Of a stretch of 64,000 nucleotides of DNA, positions 1 to 10,804 are shown one piece after another. The stretch lies in assembly GCA_019054805.1 (NCBI GenBank), contig JAHQIY010000010.1:789501-853500 (forward strand), in the 5' to 3' direction. The first letter of the stretch is position 1. Each line of letters starts with the position of its first letter. The translations under genes and the position numbers were made by a program. The stretch is from Brachionus manjavacas. Lineage: Eukaryota; Rotifera; Eurotatoria; Ploima; Brachionidae. Below the pieces are notes generated by a model that did not search any database, had not been told where the DNA came from, and worked only from the letters and a program-made list of their open reading frames with translations.

Positions 1-144
1 GCTTTTTTGTTATTTTTATTAAAACTGGTTTATGAATTTAATCGACAAAAAGACAAAAATTATTTTTTTTTTTATTTTCAACTTTTTAAATAAAAATAAA
101 TAATTTTTTTTAAATGTTTCACATTATTCAACTGAATAGACTGA

Positions 145-1071
145 TCAACAAACCGGCTTAATTAAGAACGGACTTGTCGATTGCGGACCACCATTAAGGT
201 TCAAATCCTTGAACGCCTCTTCTATTTTGTCAAAATTATCGAACTCGATCAAAATGTCGATGGATGCCTCGTCTAAAAAGCTGCTCTTGCCATCGTCACC
301 ATTCTGAATTGCGCTTGTCTTTTTATCCATTATTTCCATTTTGAAAATATAAGGCGCTAGCAGCTCGTTCAATTTGGCTTTGGTCAAGTCAGCGCTCAAA
401 TTGTACACTTGAAATTTTATATTTTTTATCCTATCGCTGGCCTTAACCAGAGGTTTCTTGCTAACAGGGCTCTGAAACTTGGGCCTCGTCTTGGGACTAG
501 GCCGGGCCGGGCTATTTGTTTGACTATTAACGCTGGGAATTTGCAGAAAAGGTGCTCTGTGCATCAAAAGACCCGACGTTTGATTGGGCATCATCTGGTA
601 CCCTCCGTTGCCGACCACATGAGCCACATTCGAAAACATAACACTATTAAACTGATGTTGGTAATTGCCGCCCTGGTTCATGTAAACAAACTGACCTGTC
701 GGGTACTGTGGCACCATTTGGCGATAGTTTGTGTGCATTGCTTGAGATGGGGCGGAAAAATTTTTGGTTTGCACTGGCTTCTTTAGGCCGCTGGTTGTCT
801 TGGGTTTAGACTGGACTTTTTTTTGAGTTTTTTGAAAATTTGCATTTTCGCCATTTTCCACCTCTGCCACAGTCTTGCCACTTCGGTTCAATATTTTATA
901 TTGTTTAACCTCGGTCTCTTTTATTTGTACATTTTGATTAGATGCTTTATCTGAGTCACTATTGTCACTTAAATTGTTAAATATTCTATTCTTAATTCGG
1001 TTATATTCGGCCGACTTTTCTTCAAATGTTTTCGGTTTAATTTCAATAGTTTTTTTGTTTAGCTGTTTATT
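145..1071 (-). CDS. R3H-SUZ RNA-binding protein (R3HDM/encore/ARPP21 type), last exon
   Basis: C-terminal exon of the R3H gene whose upstream exons lie at 5063-5423 and about 5477-5691. The minus strand has a T-rich tract and AG, then opens in phase 0 at 1071, matching the phase left by the previous exon; it ends in a stop at 145. The first ~35 codons carry the second half of a SUZ domain (KTFEEKSAEYNRIKNRIF resembles the family's KTxEEREEEYxxxRxRIF). SUZ domains bind RNA next to an R3H domain. The rest is low-complexity (Pro, Gln, Asn, Ser) with no named domain until an ordered, acidic C-terminal segment of about 75 residues. Length and composition fit the long disordered tail of R3HDM1/2 and encore. 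The family is cytoplasmic and acts on mRNA. Orthology to one vertebrate paralogue cannot be assigned. Confidence 0.8.
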   Translation of the reverse strand, partial: NKQLNKKTIEIKPKTFEEKSAEYNRIKNRIFNNLSDNSDSDKASNQNVQIKETEVKQYKILNRSGKTVAEVENGENANFQKTQKKVQSKPKTTSGLKKPVQTKNFSAPSQAMHTNYRQMVPQYPTGQFVYMNQGGNYQHQFNSVMFSNVAHVVGNGGYQMMPNQTSGLLMHRAPFLQIPSVNSQTNSPARPSPKTRPKFQSPVSKKPLVKASDRIKNIKFQVYNLSADLTKAKLNELLAPYIFKMEIMDKKTSAIQNGDDGKSSFLDEASIDILIEFDNFDKIEEAFKDLNLNGGPQSTSPFLIKPVC

Positions 1072-3055
1072 CTAAATTGAAAAAAAAGAAAACAAGAAAA
1101 AGTTTGGCTGTCACTAGAGCCCTAAAATTTGATTCTCAAGAAATGAAATTTTCAAGTCTGACTCGATATGCAAATAAACAAATGGCAAGATTTTTTTTTA
1201 AAATATGAGAATTCATTAATTTATAACCTTGACTTGTGCAAAAGCTAAAAAAAAGTCTTTTTAAAATCTTTAAAATTTTTAATTTGTATTTTAAAGTTGA
1301 GAATTATTTTATTTTAAGATAGAAAGCCTTTAAACTGTAATTTTTCGAATAGACTAAATTTTATTTTAAATTTATGATTTTATTAAGCTTGATTATCTTT
1401 AACTTCCTTAACTCTGTATTTTTAAGTCTTGTTAATAAAAAAAAATCAAGAAGACTTAATTCACTTTATTACTTTTGAATGTTTATAAATGAAATTCGAA
1501 TAATTATCAATTATTTATTATAAAATTTATTTAGAAACAAAAAAACAAAAACAAAATGAACTTTTCTTATTTAACTTTTTATATCTTTTTTTCTAATTCA
1601 CATTCTATTTCTCTAAATTTTAATTTCAAATATAAAAATGCTTGCAATATTAACTTAAAATTATTTTTTACGTAAAAATGGCAAAGCATCAAAAGTCCAA
1701 AAAAGAATTACAAAAAAAAAATTTCTAATCTAAAAATTAATTTTACTATTTTCTACCACTTTCACTAAAAAAAAAATTGATAAATAAAAATTGAATAATA
1801 AATTGAAAAATACCTAAACAATTCCTTTAATCTCTTCTCGATCTATAGAATCTTTAAATAAATTCATTTCATCCCAAATTTTAAGCTATGAAATTTTTTT
1901 TTATTATCTTTGAATATTCAATTAAATTCATAAAAAATTAGATTTTTTTCCAATTCAGAATTGATTTTGTAGCTTTGTATTTTACCTTTTATAAAGGACA
2001 GTTTGGACCTGTAATATCTAACTTTGAAATTTCCTTTTTTTTAGAGACTAATAAAATATTTAAGTTTTCAATCCAGATATTTATTAGATCATCCAAAATT
2101 AAAAGTTTTAAATTTCATCTTTTTTTTTGGAAAAAGAACGTGAGAGTTAATCAATTCAAAAAAGTTGATGGTCTTCAATTGCTTGTTCAATTTTATTCAA
2201 AATTTTGACAATATCAAAATTGAATATTTAAAATATTTTGTTTCCTTCAATATTTATTAAACTTAAAGAAAAAGTATTAAACAAATCAATTACTATTATA
2301 ACAAGTCTTATAAATTTTAAATAATAAGGAATTGAAAACAATCAACTTTTTTGAATTGATTAACTTTCAGGTTCTTTGGCCAAAAAAAAGATGAAATTTA
2401 GAATTTTCTTAAGTGATCAAATACATTATTGCATAATCTAACTATTTAAAAATCAAATGTGTGAAAATCATTGCAAAAAATTAAGCATGAAAGATAAAAC
2501 TTTCCCATGCCTATTGAAAATGAAAGGAATAATTCTTCCATAATTCCTCATTTTTTTTAATCTAAAGGATCTAAAGCCCGACACAAATAAACAAATAAAT
2601 CATTATTAAATAATTGAGTAATAGTAAAAATTAAATAAATAAACTATTTTTTTTTCCTAATTATTTTTTATTTGAATATTTATTCTCAAAAGTTATTCTA
2701 AAGAAGAATATGAATAACTATGATATAGAAGAATTTAATATAGAAATTAATTCAAAGGCAATATGAATTTTTTAAACTGGCAAAATAAATCATCAATAAA
2801 TCTGTGATACATATTTCCTTCTTATAAATTTTTTATCTATTTTTATTTTCTATTTTCTAAAATATCGGCTATTTTAATTTCGATTTTTGCCAAGTTATAA
2901 AATAAATATTATTTCCATAGATCAACCTATCAAGATTTTGTATCAATTTTTTTTTAATCAAATGAAAAATTATTTGAACTCAGATTCTAAAAATTATTTT
3001 AAAAATAAATAAATTTAAAAGTAAAATGTTTAAAATACCATAATAATATTAATAA

Positions 3056-3552
3056 CCGTAATCTTTCGATCGATTATGCTGCACTTAAATTAAAGAGACG
3101 CTTTTGGACCAAGCACCAAAGTAAATCTCGCGCATGCTAAATATTTTTGATTAAGTTTTATAGTCTAATAGTTCAGCACGGGTCTAGGGCCGCATCAAAC
3201 TCTGAAATTCTTTATTAAATGTGTCATCAAGACTTTAGTTCAGGACAATAAATAAAAAAATCGAAATAATAAAAAATTAATTTTTCTAATACATTATTTT
3301 TTTAATTCTTGGTGCTATGAATAGTAAAAATGAATAGTAAAAAATTTTTTTTTATTTATTGTTTTAAGCTCAAGTCTTGATGACGCATTTAATAAAGAAT
3401 TTCAGAGTTTGATGCGGCCCTAGATCCGTGCTGAACTATTAGACTATAAAACTTAATCAAAAATTTTTTAGCATGCGCGAGATTTACTTTGGTGCTTGGT
3501 CCAAAAGCGTCTCTTTAATTTTGGTGCAGCATATTCGATCGAAAGATTACGG
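3056..3552. mobile_element. Palindromic MITE with ~185-bp inverted arms
   Basis: Two near-identical inverted arms, about 3056-3240 and 3371-3552, flank a ~130-bp AT-rich centre. The outer ends read CCGTAATCTTTCGATCGATT and its reverse complement. Internal landmarks shared by both arms are the GGTGCTTGGTCC/GGACCAAGCACC stretch and GATGCGGCCCTAGA. There is no coding sequence. This is the structure of a non-autonomous DNA transposon (long-TIR MITE); no target-site duplication is obvious. A diverged single-arm relative lies at about 35966-36222. It sits in the long intron of the R3H gene. Confidence 0.85.
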
Positions 3553-3953
3553 AAAGAATTTAAAATAAATAGGGAAAAGAGACTGAAAAAAATACTCTTT
3601 AAAAGAATTCTGATTGTAAATTAAATCAAAAGTTATATTGTAGAACATTATTTTAGATTGAAAATAATTCATTTATAGTAATTCAGGGTAAAACCGTGTA
3701 TTATTTTTTGAACGACTATAACTCTTCTTTAAAAAAAATTTCTATTAAATAAAAAAAAGCATATTAAAATAGTCTTTGTTAATAAAAATAACCAATAAAG
3801 AATTTTTTTATTTTTTTTTATTTCATTTAAACGACTAATCTTCGCTACTTAAGAGAAAATGCCGATCCTCAAAAAATAACTTAATTGATAATTTGTAAAA
3901 ATTTGAACAAAGAACATTTATAAATGTGTATTTAAAAAAAACTTTTTAAAAAA

Positions 3954-4209
3954 ATGCCGAGAAGTAACTTCCAAAAACCCAAAAAGCTTATAGCGAAGAA
4001 ACTTTACAATATCCATTGCCCAAATTGAAGCTAAAAAATTAAACAAACATCAAGCTTCTGTGAGCTTTTACATTCCATATTCAGCACTTGACGATCGTAT
4101 CGATGGAAAGTATAAAAGATCTGCAAATGGTAAAGGTGCTAACCCATGGATCCCTATTGAATTTGAAACGCTTTTAGTTGAAGTGATCAAACAATTAGCT
4201 GATTTATAA
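3954..4209 (+). pseudogene. psq-type helix-turn-helix fragment (pogo/Tigger-like transposon relic)
   Basis: A reading frame from the ATG at 3954 (MPRSNFQKPKKLIAKKLYNI) meets a stop after 22 codons, but the +1 frame continues from 4018 with VSFYIPYSALDDRIDGKYKR. The pattern S-x-x-Y-x-IP-x-S-x-L-x-x-R-x-x-GK is the signature of the pipsqueak (psq) helix-turn-helix found at the N-terminus of pogo/Tigger-class transposases and related proteins. It then reads WIPIEFETLLVEVIKQLADL and stops. One indel and the absence of any DDE domain make this a short decayed fragment. It could instead be a broken host psq gene. Confidence 0.55.
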
Positions 4210-5062
4210 AGCATTATTTGGAAAAGTCAAAACAAATGGATTTCTTGTGAGAAATGGAACAATTGGTCTTGTGCCAAATGCCTTCCAAGAGGCTTTGATT
4301 TAACTATGGAATTTTTTTGTTCAAAAAAGTTCAAATAGATAAATTTATATTTTCTTATACTTTTTTTGTATTTTAATTGCTTGAATTCATGTAATTCACG
4401 AATACACCTCAATGAAAGGTTTGAAACGTTAACTATAACTTTATTTTTTATAAAGTTTTTTTTAAAAAAATTAAAGACAATATTCTCTTTTGTTATTTTA
4501 TATTTTTAGGGAAATAAAATCTCACAACTAATTAGCGATCAAATAAAAGAATTCACGGTTTCATCCCGTTTGACTGTGTAGCAAATATTAATCTAAAAGA
4601 GATTTTTTTTAGATATAGCCATCATTAGCTTTGATTTTGAAACCAGAAAATATCGTTTAGCGTGGAAAATCTTTTCTAGTTGGTTATAGAAAATTTGTTT
4701 AACAAAGAATAATTTATGCTTGTAACAAAATTTTTCTAATTGACTCCAATTTTAGTATTTTAGTAAATCGTTAGCCTTCAACTTACTAATTAAACTAACT
4801 GAGTTAACTGAAAAAATTGTTTAGATAAATAAAAGCAGAGTCAATTGAGTCGTTTGGTGCTTCAAGTTTATAGAACTTCTTACAAATAAAAATTTTTTTT
4901 TAATTTTTAACTAAAAACAGAATTTTGGTTGCTTTAGTGAATTTTAGTTATGAGCCTGTTTAGAGAGCAACAGCGAAAATTTTTGTCTTTTGTTGGCCCC
5001 TAATCTGAGGGCTTTAGTGACAGTCATTAAATTGATGGGAACAAAAGAATAAAAATGCATAC

Positions 5063-5423
5063 TCTGATCACGTTCTCTTGGTCATTGGTGTCGCGCTTAA
5101 GAATTTGTTTCTTCTCAATTTTTGTCTCCTGTAAAGCGGTCAAGTTGTTCGAAGATGAATTGGGGGTTAGCGAGTTGGACGAAGAGGAGTCCGAGCCGGA
5201 CTCGGAGCCCACACTGGCCTGCTTTACTTGCTGCTTTTGCTCAGAGGTTTTTATTATTGCCTGGAAGGTCAAGTTGGGCAGTCTGATCTTCTCGGCTATC
5301 TTGAACACTATCACCGACTGCTTGCAATTGTCCAGACTATGGCCCAGACCAAAGTACTCGCAGATGCGATGCGTCAACATCCTGTAGTAGGGATTCATGG
5401 CCTGGAATTTGTGGTACTCTTCC
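5063..5423 (-). CDS. R3H-SUZ protein, exon with most of the R3H domain
   Basis: Middle exon of the same gene. It opens after CTCAG at 5424 and splices in frame to the previous exon across a 53-bp intron (5424-5476), rebuilding KNEK-EEYHKFQ. The segment YYRMLTHRICEYFGLGHSLD is the R3H core: the family has YHRMLLHRVAAYFGMDHN. The R-x3-H spacing is seen as R-I-C-E-Y, so the eponymous H is replaced by Y, as in other R3HDM members. A Ser/Asn-rich insert follows, then KKQILKRDTNDQEN, the start of the SUZ domain (family: ILKRD). The likely donor is AGA|GTATGC at 5062, leaving phase 0. The next intron (1072-5062) is about 4 kb, far longer than its neighbour, and contains transposon relics. Confidence 0.88.
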
Positions 5424-5476
5424 CTGAGTAGAATTTAGTTAAATAAAATTAAGGCTATTTATGATGCACTGATTAC

Positions 5477-5691
5477 TTTTCGTTCTTGATGAAATTGAGC
5501 AGATCGCGCTCCACATTGAGCATAAAAAGGCGATCTCGAGTGTTTTCTTTGAGCTGAGTGTGAATGAATTCTTTGATGTCTAGTTGAGCGCTTTGGGCCG
5601 CTTCGTTCGAGCTGTGCGAGTCGACAGCAGGAAGAGGAACGCCCAAGGCCGCATCAGCACTGTTCAACATTCTCAACAACAAGTTTATCAA
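5477..5691 (-). CDS. R3H-SUZ protein, exon upstream of the R3H core (start unresolved)
   Basis: Reading frame with QLDIKEFIHTQLKENTRDR and LFMLNVERDLLNFIKNE, matching the helix that precedes the R3H core in R3HDM/encore (family: LHEFLVNTLKxNPRDRxxLLxLEQxxLxFI). The donor AA|GTAATC at 5476 is clear. The 5' side is not: an in-frame ATG near 5671 (MLNSADAALG) follows an AG and could be either the true start or an internal residue after a splice. A further open stretch at about 5700-5820 does not join in frame with any AG I tried. The N-terminus and any upstream exons are therefore not annotated. Confidence 0.72.
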
Positions 5692-5819
5692 AAGTTAGCT
5701 GGGAAAATGCTTATCTATGGTGTTTTTGGTCAGTTAAACAACGGCGACAAGAGTAAATCACTCGACAAACGAGAGCGGCTTGGCGAACTGCATTGTTAAA
5801 GTACTGCTTCGACTCAATC

Positions 5820-6430
5820 TGAAAATTTGGTGAATAGATTAAGCCAAAAGTTACTAAGGTACTAGAAGACCGAGAAAAATTTCAAGCAATTTGTGAAATA
5901 ATATTTGTTTGCTTTGAACGAAATAAATTCGTTCAGCACAAAATTGAATTCTATGCATCTCTAATTTAGTTCTATAGTGCTCTTAAAAATGCAAGTTTCG
6001 TATTTTCTATGCTAATTTTTAGCTATTAGCTAGCAAAATATGAAGCATATCTTGTTGAGTCGAAAGCGAATATTTTATCATAATGAATGGTTGGCTTTTG
6101 CATGCGAAAATGTGAACACGCTCGTTTTTTGTTCAGTGATCCCTCGCGCAAAATGAATAATTTTTGCAATCTTTTACGTACTGACACAACATTTGTCTTT
6201 GCGACAAAAAAATGTCATCTACTCTTGGATTAACAATTTCTTATTTAAACAGTGTTGATACGATCAGATTTTTTTTTTTAAATTGGGAATATTATTTCTC
6301 CACAACAAAAAATCTTTTCCCACAATTCAAAGTCTAATCACAATTTTAATATCTTTTTAAAATACCCTTCAGCACAAAAAAAATTTCAAAAATTCTATAT
6401 TTTGAATAAAAAATGAATTATAATAATAAT
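5820..6430. other. Intergenic stretch 5' of the R3H gene
   Basis: No convincing coding sequence, RNA gene or repeat structure was seen. Promoter and 5' exons of the R3H gene may lie here, but none can be placed. Confidence 0.4.
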
Positions 6431-6431
6431 A

Positions 6432-7275
6432 AAGAGTAGCTACCGTAAACGACCGACGTCCGGTCATTTACGAAGCTTAGAGATAGTAGGCTCCTAGCTA
6501 TGGTAGCTTATATTGTTTGCGCTTTGTCGAGCTTGTTTTTAAAATCATTAACTGCTCTGGATTCACAAATTTGTGTTGGCAGTTTGTTCCATTCTTTCAC
6601 CACTCTATTTGTGAAAAAGTTTTCTCTTTTTCTACAATCTGTTCGCTGCTGGCTTGATGTGGACCACCTCTAATAGACCCAGCTGGTCCAGTCTGCGTGA
6701 GTCAGCTAGCACGGATGTTTGGATGAAAACAGTTTACTTTATTGTAGCCCCTGACGAATTTAATAGTGTTGGTAATCGGCTCCAATCGATTGATAAAATT
6801 CATAAATCGACTAATTTTTTTTAGTCGATTATCAAATCGACTTTTAAAATTCAAGGAAAAAATCTAAAGAAAGAATTTGACAACATCTTTATATCATAAA
6901 TTACCTTAGAAAGAAGATCATTTAAAGTTTTTTATTATTAAAAAATAAATTTTTTGATTTTTATAGTCAACTAATTTAATTTAATAATCGGCCAAAAAAA
7001 TTAATCAATTTAAAGTTAGTCGATTATTGAATCGATTATTGATAATCGATTGCCAACACTAGAATTTCAACATCTGTATCATGTCCTCTCAGACAATTTT
7101 TGCAGCCTTAATTTTCTTAATCTCTCCTCATACGTCATATGCCTGAGATGATGTATTGACTTCGTAGCCCTTCTTTGTATCATTTCAAGACACTTGATAT
7201 CCTTGCTATTGTAAGGACACCACGCTTGTACAGCATATTCAAAATATGGTCTTACATAGGTCTTGGACAATGAGC
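6432..7275 (-). mobile_element. CR1/jockey-like LINE 3' end, split by a MITE
   Basis: Minus strand, 5'-truncated. 7275-7079 encodes the C-terminal region of a non-LTR polyprotein (VRPYFEYAVQAWCPYNSKDI, then IQRRATKSIHHLRHMTYEER). After the interruption by a 298-bp element (6764-7061) the reading resumes with frame changes, including RENFFTNRVVKEWNKLP, the usual C-terminal motif of these elements. The 3' end is a short ATT/TAA microsatellite (6420-6432). Frameshifts and stops show it is dead. Confidence 0.82.
6764..7061. mobile_element. hAT-like MITE (298 bp)
   Basis: Terminal inverted repeats begin TAGTGTTGGYAATCG and end CGATTGCCAACACTA. The element is flanked by 8-bp near-identical direct repeats, GAATTTAA (6756-6763) and GAATTTCA (7062-7069). 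It is rich in AATCGATT/CGATTATT motifs that pair across it. An 8-bp duplication with TAGTGTTGG-type ends is the hAT superfamily pattern. No coding capacity. It interrupts a LINE, so it is younger than that copy. Confidence 0.8.
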
Positions 7276-7499
7276 AATTAAAAAGAATTTAAATGTATTT
7301 TGAAAATGAAAAAGTCAACTAATTTAGTACGTCATCGTTTCGGCTTGTTTACAAAATGTTCATCACTGATTAGGTCTTTCATTGCCAAAAATTGGCCACA
7401 AAACGCCCATTTAATGCAAAATTTACAATGACAGCTCATCTTACCAATGTTTATTTCATTTTCACCTTTGAATTTTTAACTTTTTGGGGTAAACTTCTT

Positions 7500-8000
7500 G
7501 AAATTATCCCATTTAGCCAAGGATTAAGAAAAATTAATCTACAAGTAGGCTCACGTAAGCTTATCTAATCCTACGTGAATATTTTACGCAAAATTACATG
7601 TTTTATGTTTTTGGAATATTGATTAATTTAAAAATAAAGAACGGTAATAAAAAAAATTTTTCGCGTAAAAATATTTTTATTTTAAGTTTATCTGAAAATT
7701 TTGTGTTTAGTTTTTTTTTAGATTATTCTAAGATATCTATTTTCATTACAAAATTTTGCAAAAAATTGTGTTCGGTAGGCAATTAAGCTTTTCGTATTTT
7801 TTCAAAATAAAATTTTGGATAAACAGTCAATTTCTACATATTTCTTACCAAATACCTAATTTTTTGGCCGTAAGCATTTTAGAATAATTTTACTAAAATT
7901 TGAATTTTTTAATGAAAGCTAACGTAATTTTACGTAAAATTACATGTTCTAACCAACTAATATTTACGTAAGATCTCGTAAAATTACGGAGTTTAGCCGA
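7500..8000. repeat. AT-rich repeat with TTTTACGYAAAATTACATG motif
   Basis: A ~20-nt word, ATTTTACGCAAAATTACATG, occurs at about 7580 and again at about 7931 with one change (C to T), amid several ACGTAA/TTACGT words. It may be a decayed non-autonomous element, but no clean ends were found. Confidence 0.3.
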
Positions 8001-8699
8001 TTCTGGACCTTTTATAAAAACACTGTACTATTTTATCCATATTTTTTCAAACTAAAAGAGTAAATGAAGAGGAGATTTAATTCAAAGTCTATAAAAACAC
8101 AAATACAATTATTATATAAAAATTTTTTTGCTGAATAGTATTTAAGAAAAATAAGCTTTTCTTTATTTTTTTCTTGAATATTTATGACAGACCTGTGCAA
8201 AAGTTAGAAAAAAAGTCATTTTAAAGTCTTTCAAAAGTCAAGTAAGTTACTTTACTTAGTCAAGTCATTTTCTCGACTTTAAGATATTTAAAAAAAAAAT
8301 CATTTCGAAGACTCTGACTTAAACGTGACCGCAAAAATAACTATATGGAACGGCAAAAAAATTATGTGGACGCGATCATGACCACCTGGATGGTAAAAAT
8401 CAGATATTAATCAAAAATGACTTGACTTTTAAGTCAAAGGCAAATGACTTTTTGAAATTTATTTTTTTTTTAATATTTGACTTAATAACCTGAACAACCC
8501 TGATTTATTGCATAGTTTAAATAGAAGCTGTATTTTGTTTAAAAAGACTGTCTCAGTTGATACAATTTACAGAACCTTTTTTAATTATTTAAAAAGATAG
8601 CTATTAAACTTTTGTCTTGAAAAGTTTAAATTCTTTTAATTTTTTCAAAAATTGTATAAACTAAGATCCATTATTTTAGTAAAAAGAATATTTGATTTC

Positions 8700-9245
8700 C
8701 CATTTAACCATCAATTCAAAAATATAAAACCAAAAAAAATTAAACAAAAAAGATAATTCCAAAAAAATACAAAAATAAAAAAAATAAATTATTGTAAAAA
8801 AAAACGGCTCAAAAGTTTAGAAATTTTTACAATTTAATATTTGAAATGACCGCCTTTGACGTTCTGACAAGTCCAAACTCTTTTTGGGATAGATTCAATC
8901 AATTTTTGTACGTACTCAGTCGGAATCTTTAACCACTCTTTGTGTAAAACTTCTTTTTAACACTCAATAGAAGTTACTTTGGTGTACCAATTTGGCATTC
9001 ATGTATGACTAAAAGTTCTCGATTGGGTTGAGATCTGGGGAACGAGCTCACCATGGTAGAACCTCAATATTCTATTCTTTGAACCAATTGCTTACTGAGT
9101 GAGCGGAATACCGACAACAGATGTTCAACAGATGGTAAAAGATTGTTTTCAAGGTGTTGATGTAGACAGACTGATTAATTCGTCCTTTGTAAATGTTGCA
9201 TATACCAGTGCCTTTGTAAGAAATGCATCCCCAGATAACCAGATG
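8700..9245 (-). mobile_element. Tc1/mariner fragment, internally deleted
   Basis: Minus-strand 3' half of the same Tc1 family as the element at 60304-62052. Recognisable are the C-terminal transposase codons (PTEYVQKLIES, GGHFKY then stop near 8844) and the inner binding-site word CAAAAGTTTAGAAATTT at 8815-8831. Between about 9106 and 9118 a segment around the second catalytic Asp is missing, and the copy ends near 9245 in the codons for the IWGCISYKGTG region. Confidence 0.8.
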
Positions 9246-9249
9246 TATA

Positions 9250-10109
9250 AAAAATCAAAAAATCAAGAAAAAATAAAATAAAATAAAAATTTAGACCAAA
9301 ATAAGTTAAAATATAATATAAAAGAAAATTAAATATATAAAATATAATTGATAAATAAAATTAAGAATTGAATCTAAAACAAAAAAATTTATTTAAGATT
9401 TTTTTGAAACGGATGTCCGTAAAACGCCGAATACGGAATGCGGATTATCAGTTGTAATATTATATATAATTATATAATTAAATATATAGATTTAGTTAAG
9501 GAATGGCTTACATCCTTATTTAGAACATGATAAGGTTTTACATTTCTGTGATAAGTGCTTAAATTAAAATAATAAAAATAATTTGTCTCTTTTCTATCCT
9601 AGTGGAAAATATGGGAGGTGCTTTATTCAGTACCTTTTTGAACAAAGGCTCTGATCTGACAAAAACAAATTTTTGGTCGATAAAAAGAATTAATTTTATT
9701 CAATATTTTCTTATTTTTTGGAATTATTTTTCTTAATTGCTGAATAAAACTGAATTATTATATGCGGAATTCCGCATTCCCTATTTTATGTTTTAATGAT
9801 AACCTTTTGAAATGAACTCAAACTTTTTGAAAATTAAAAGAATTGATAGTTATTTACAGTGTCACTATTAAAAACAACTCTGAAAATAATCAATTACTTA
9901 AATGGTTTTAGGTAAAAAAAGATTAATAGGATTGAATCGGAATTCTATCGATCTAAATAACTACTGAGTTTTAACCCTAAGTAAAATTTGTATTAATTAG
10001 TTAATCAAAAGATTTACCAAATTTTGCTTAATTTTAATTTTAAAGTAAGATGTATAATTTTCACATTTATTAAAAATCACAATAAAAAATTAATCGAAAA
10101 AAAAATCAT
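9250..10109. other. AT-rich spacer
   Basis: No gene or defined repeat recognised; contains ATATATAATTATATAATTA simple sequence near 9460-9490. Confidence 0.4.
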
Positions 10110-10804
10110 TTAGATTGAAGAGAAAAATTTAGCTACAGCTCCTTTAAAAAATGTCCATATTTTGGAAACAACTCCAGGCGAATCGGAATCGGAATCGGAA
10201 TTTTTTTTTTTTTCCGGGGTATCATTTTCTATATTTTCCTCTGTATTCTTGCTTTCAGATTTCACTAAAAATAAAGTGACAGCGTAAAGTGTTCGCTGAT
10301 CTGAAGTAATCGCCCGGCCCATTCCGATGCGAAAATCATCTGCAAAATTACCACAAAAATTATTAATATCTATAATTTTTTTTTCATTTTCTTTCAAAAA
10401 ATTATCATGGCAAATTTTAGATCCAACTAAAAATTAAAAATTATAAAACCAGTAAGCCTCTTTTTTGTTAATTTTATTTTACTGTAGCTGGTTCCTATTT
10501 TGCCAAATATCTGCCTTGTAAATCCGTGATATTTTCTTTCGATTCGAACTGATAAAGTTTCCAGTCTATTAATCATAGCCAACCGCTCTGATTCCCTTTG
10601 AGCAATAAGCATTAACTCTTGGTCTAAAGTAATTGGCTCTAAAGAGTTTTTTTCTCTTTGATCGTTGAAGTTCTCCAAACTAAAAAGTTCATCTTGGTCA
10701 AACTCTGCGATGGTCACATTTCTTAAAGTTGGTATTTGCGATAATAAATGTTCTATTAGCAGAAAGATTACTAAAATCCCAAAAATTAAATCTTTGAGGC
10801 TCAT
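10110..10804 (-). CDS. Secreted CAP-domain (CRISP/antigen 5/PR-1) protein
   Basis: Two exons, 10804-10483 and 10426-10110, separated by a 56-bp GT..AG intron; joined length 639 nt, 212 aa plus stop. The ATG at 10804 starts MSLKDLIFGILVIFLLIEHL, a signal peptide or N-terminal anchor. CAP motifs follow: FNDQREKNSLEPITLDQELM (family: N..R..h...pL.wd..L), AQRESERLA, and in exon 2 RIGMGRAITSDQRTLYAV (family: IGCGRA.s.d.g..yvV). CAP proteins are extracellular, with roles from sterol binding to venoms. The tail is acidic and Ser/Asp-rich (from a GGAATC repeat), then a hydrophobic helix, which is unusual for the family. I see no poly(A) signal. Subfamily and function cannot be called. Confidence 0.8.

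Noticed and set aside
409-786. Plus-strand open frame of 125 codons
   Set aside because: Antisense shadow of the R3H gene's last exon, which has domain support on the minus strand.
8186-8500. Region rich in AAGTCA/TGACTT words, similar to pieces at 1217-1270 and 40500-40760
   Set aside because: Low-complexity similarity without definable ends; may be a decayed repeat but not supported enough to annotate.
9099-9281. Plus-strand open frame
   Set aside because: Antisense to the Tc1 fragment.
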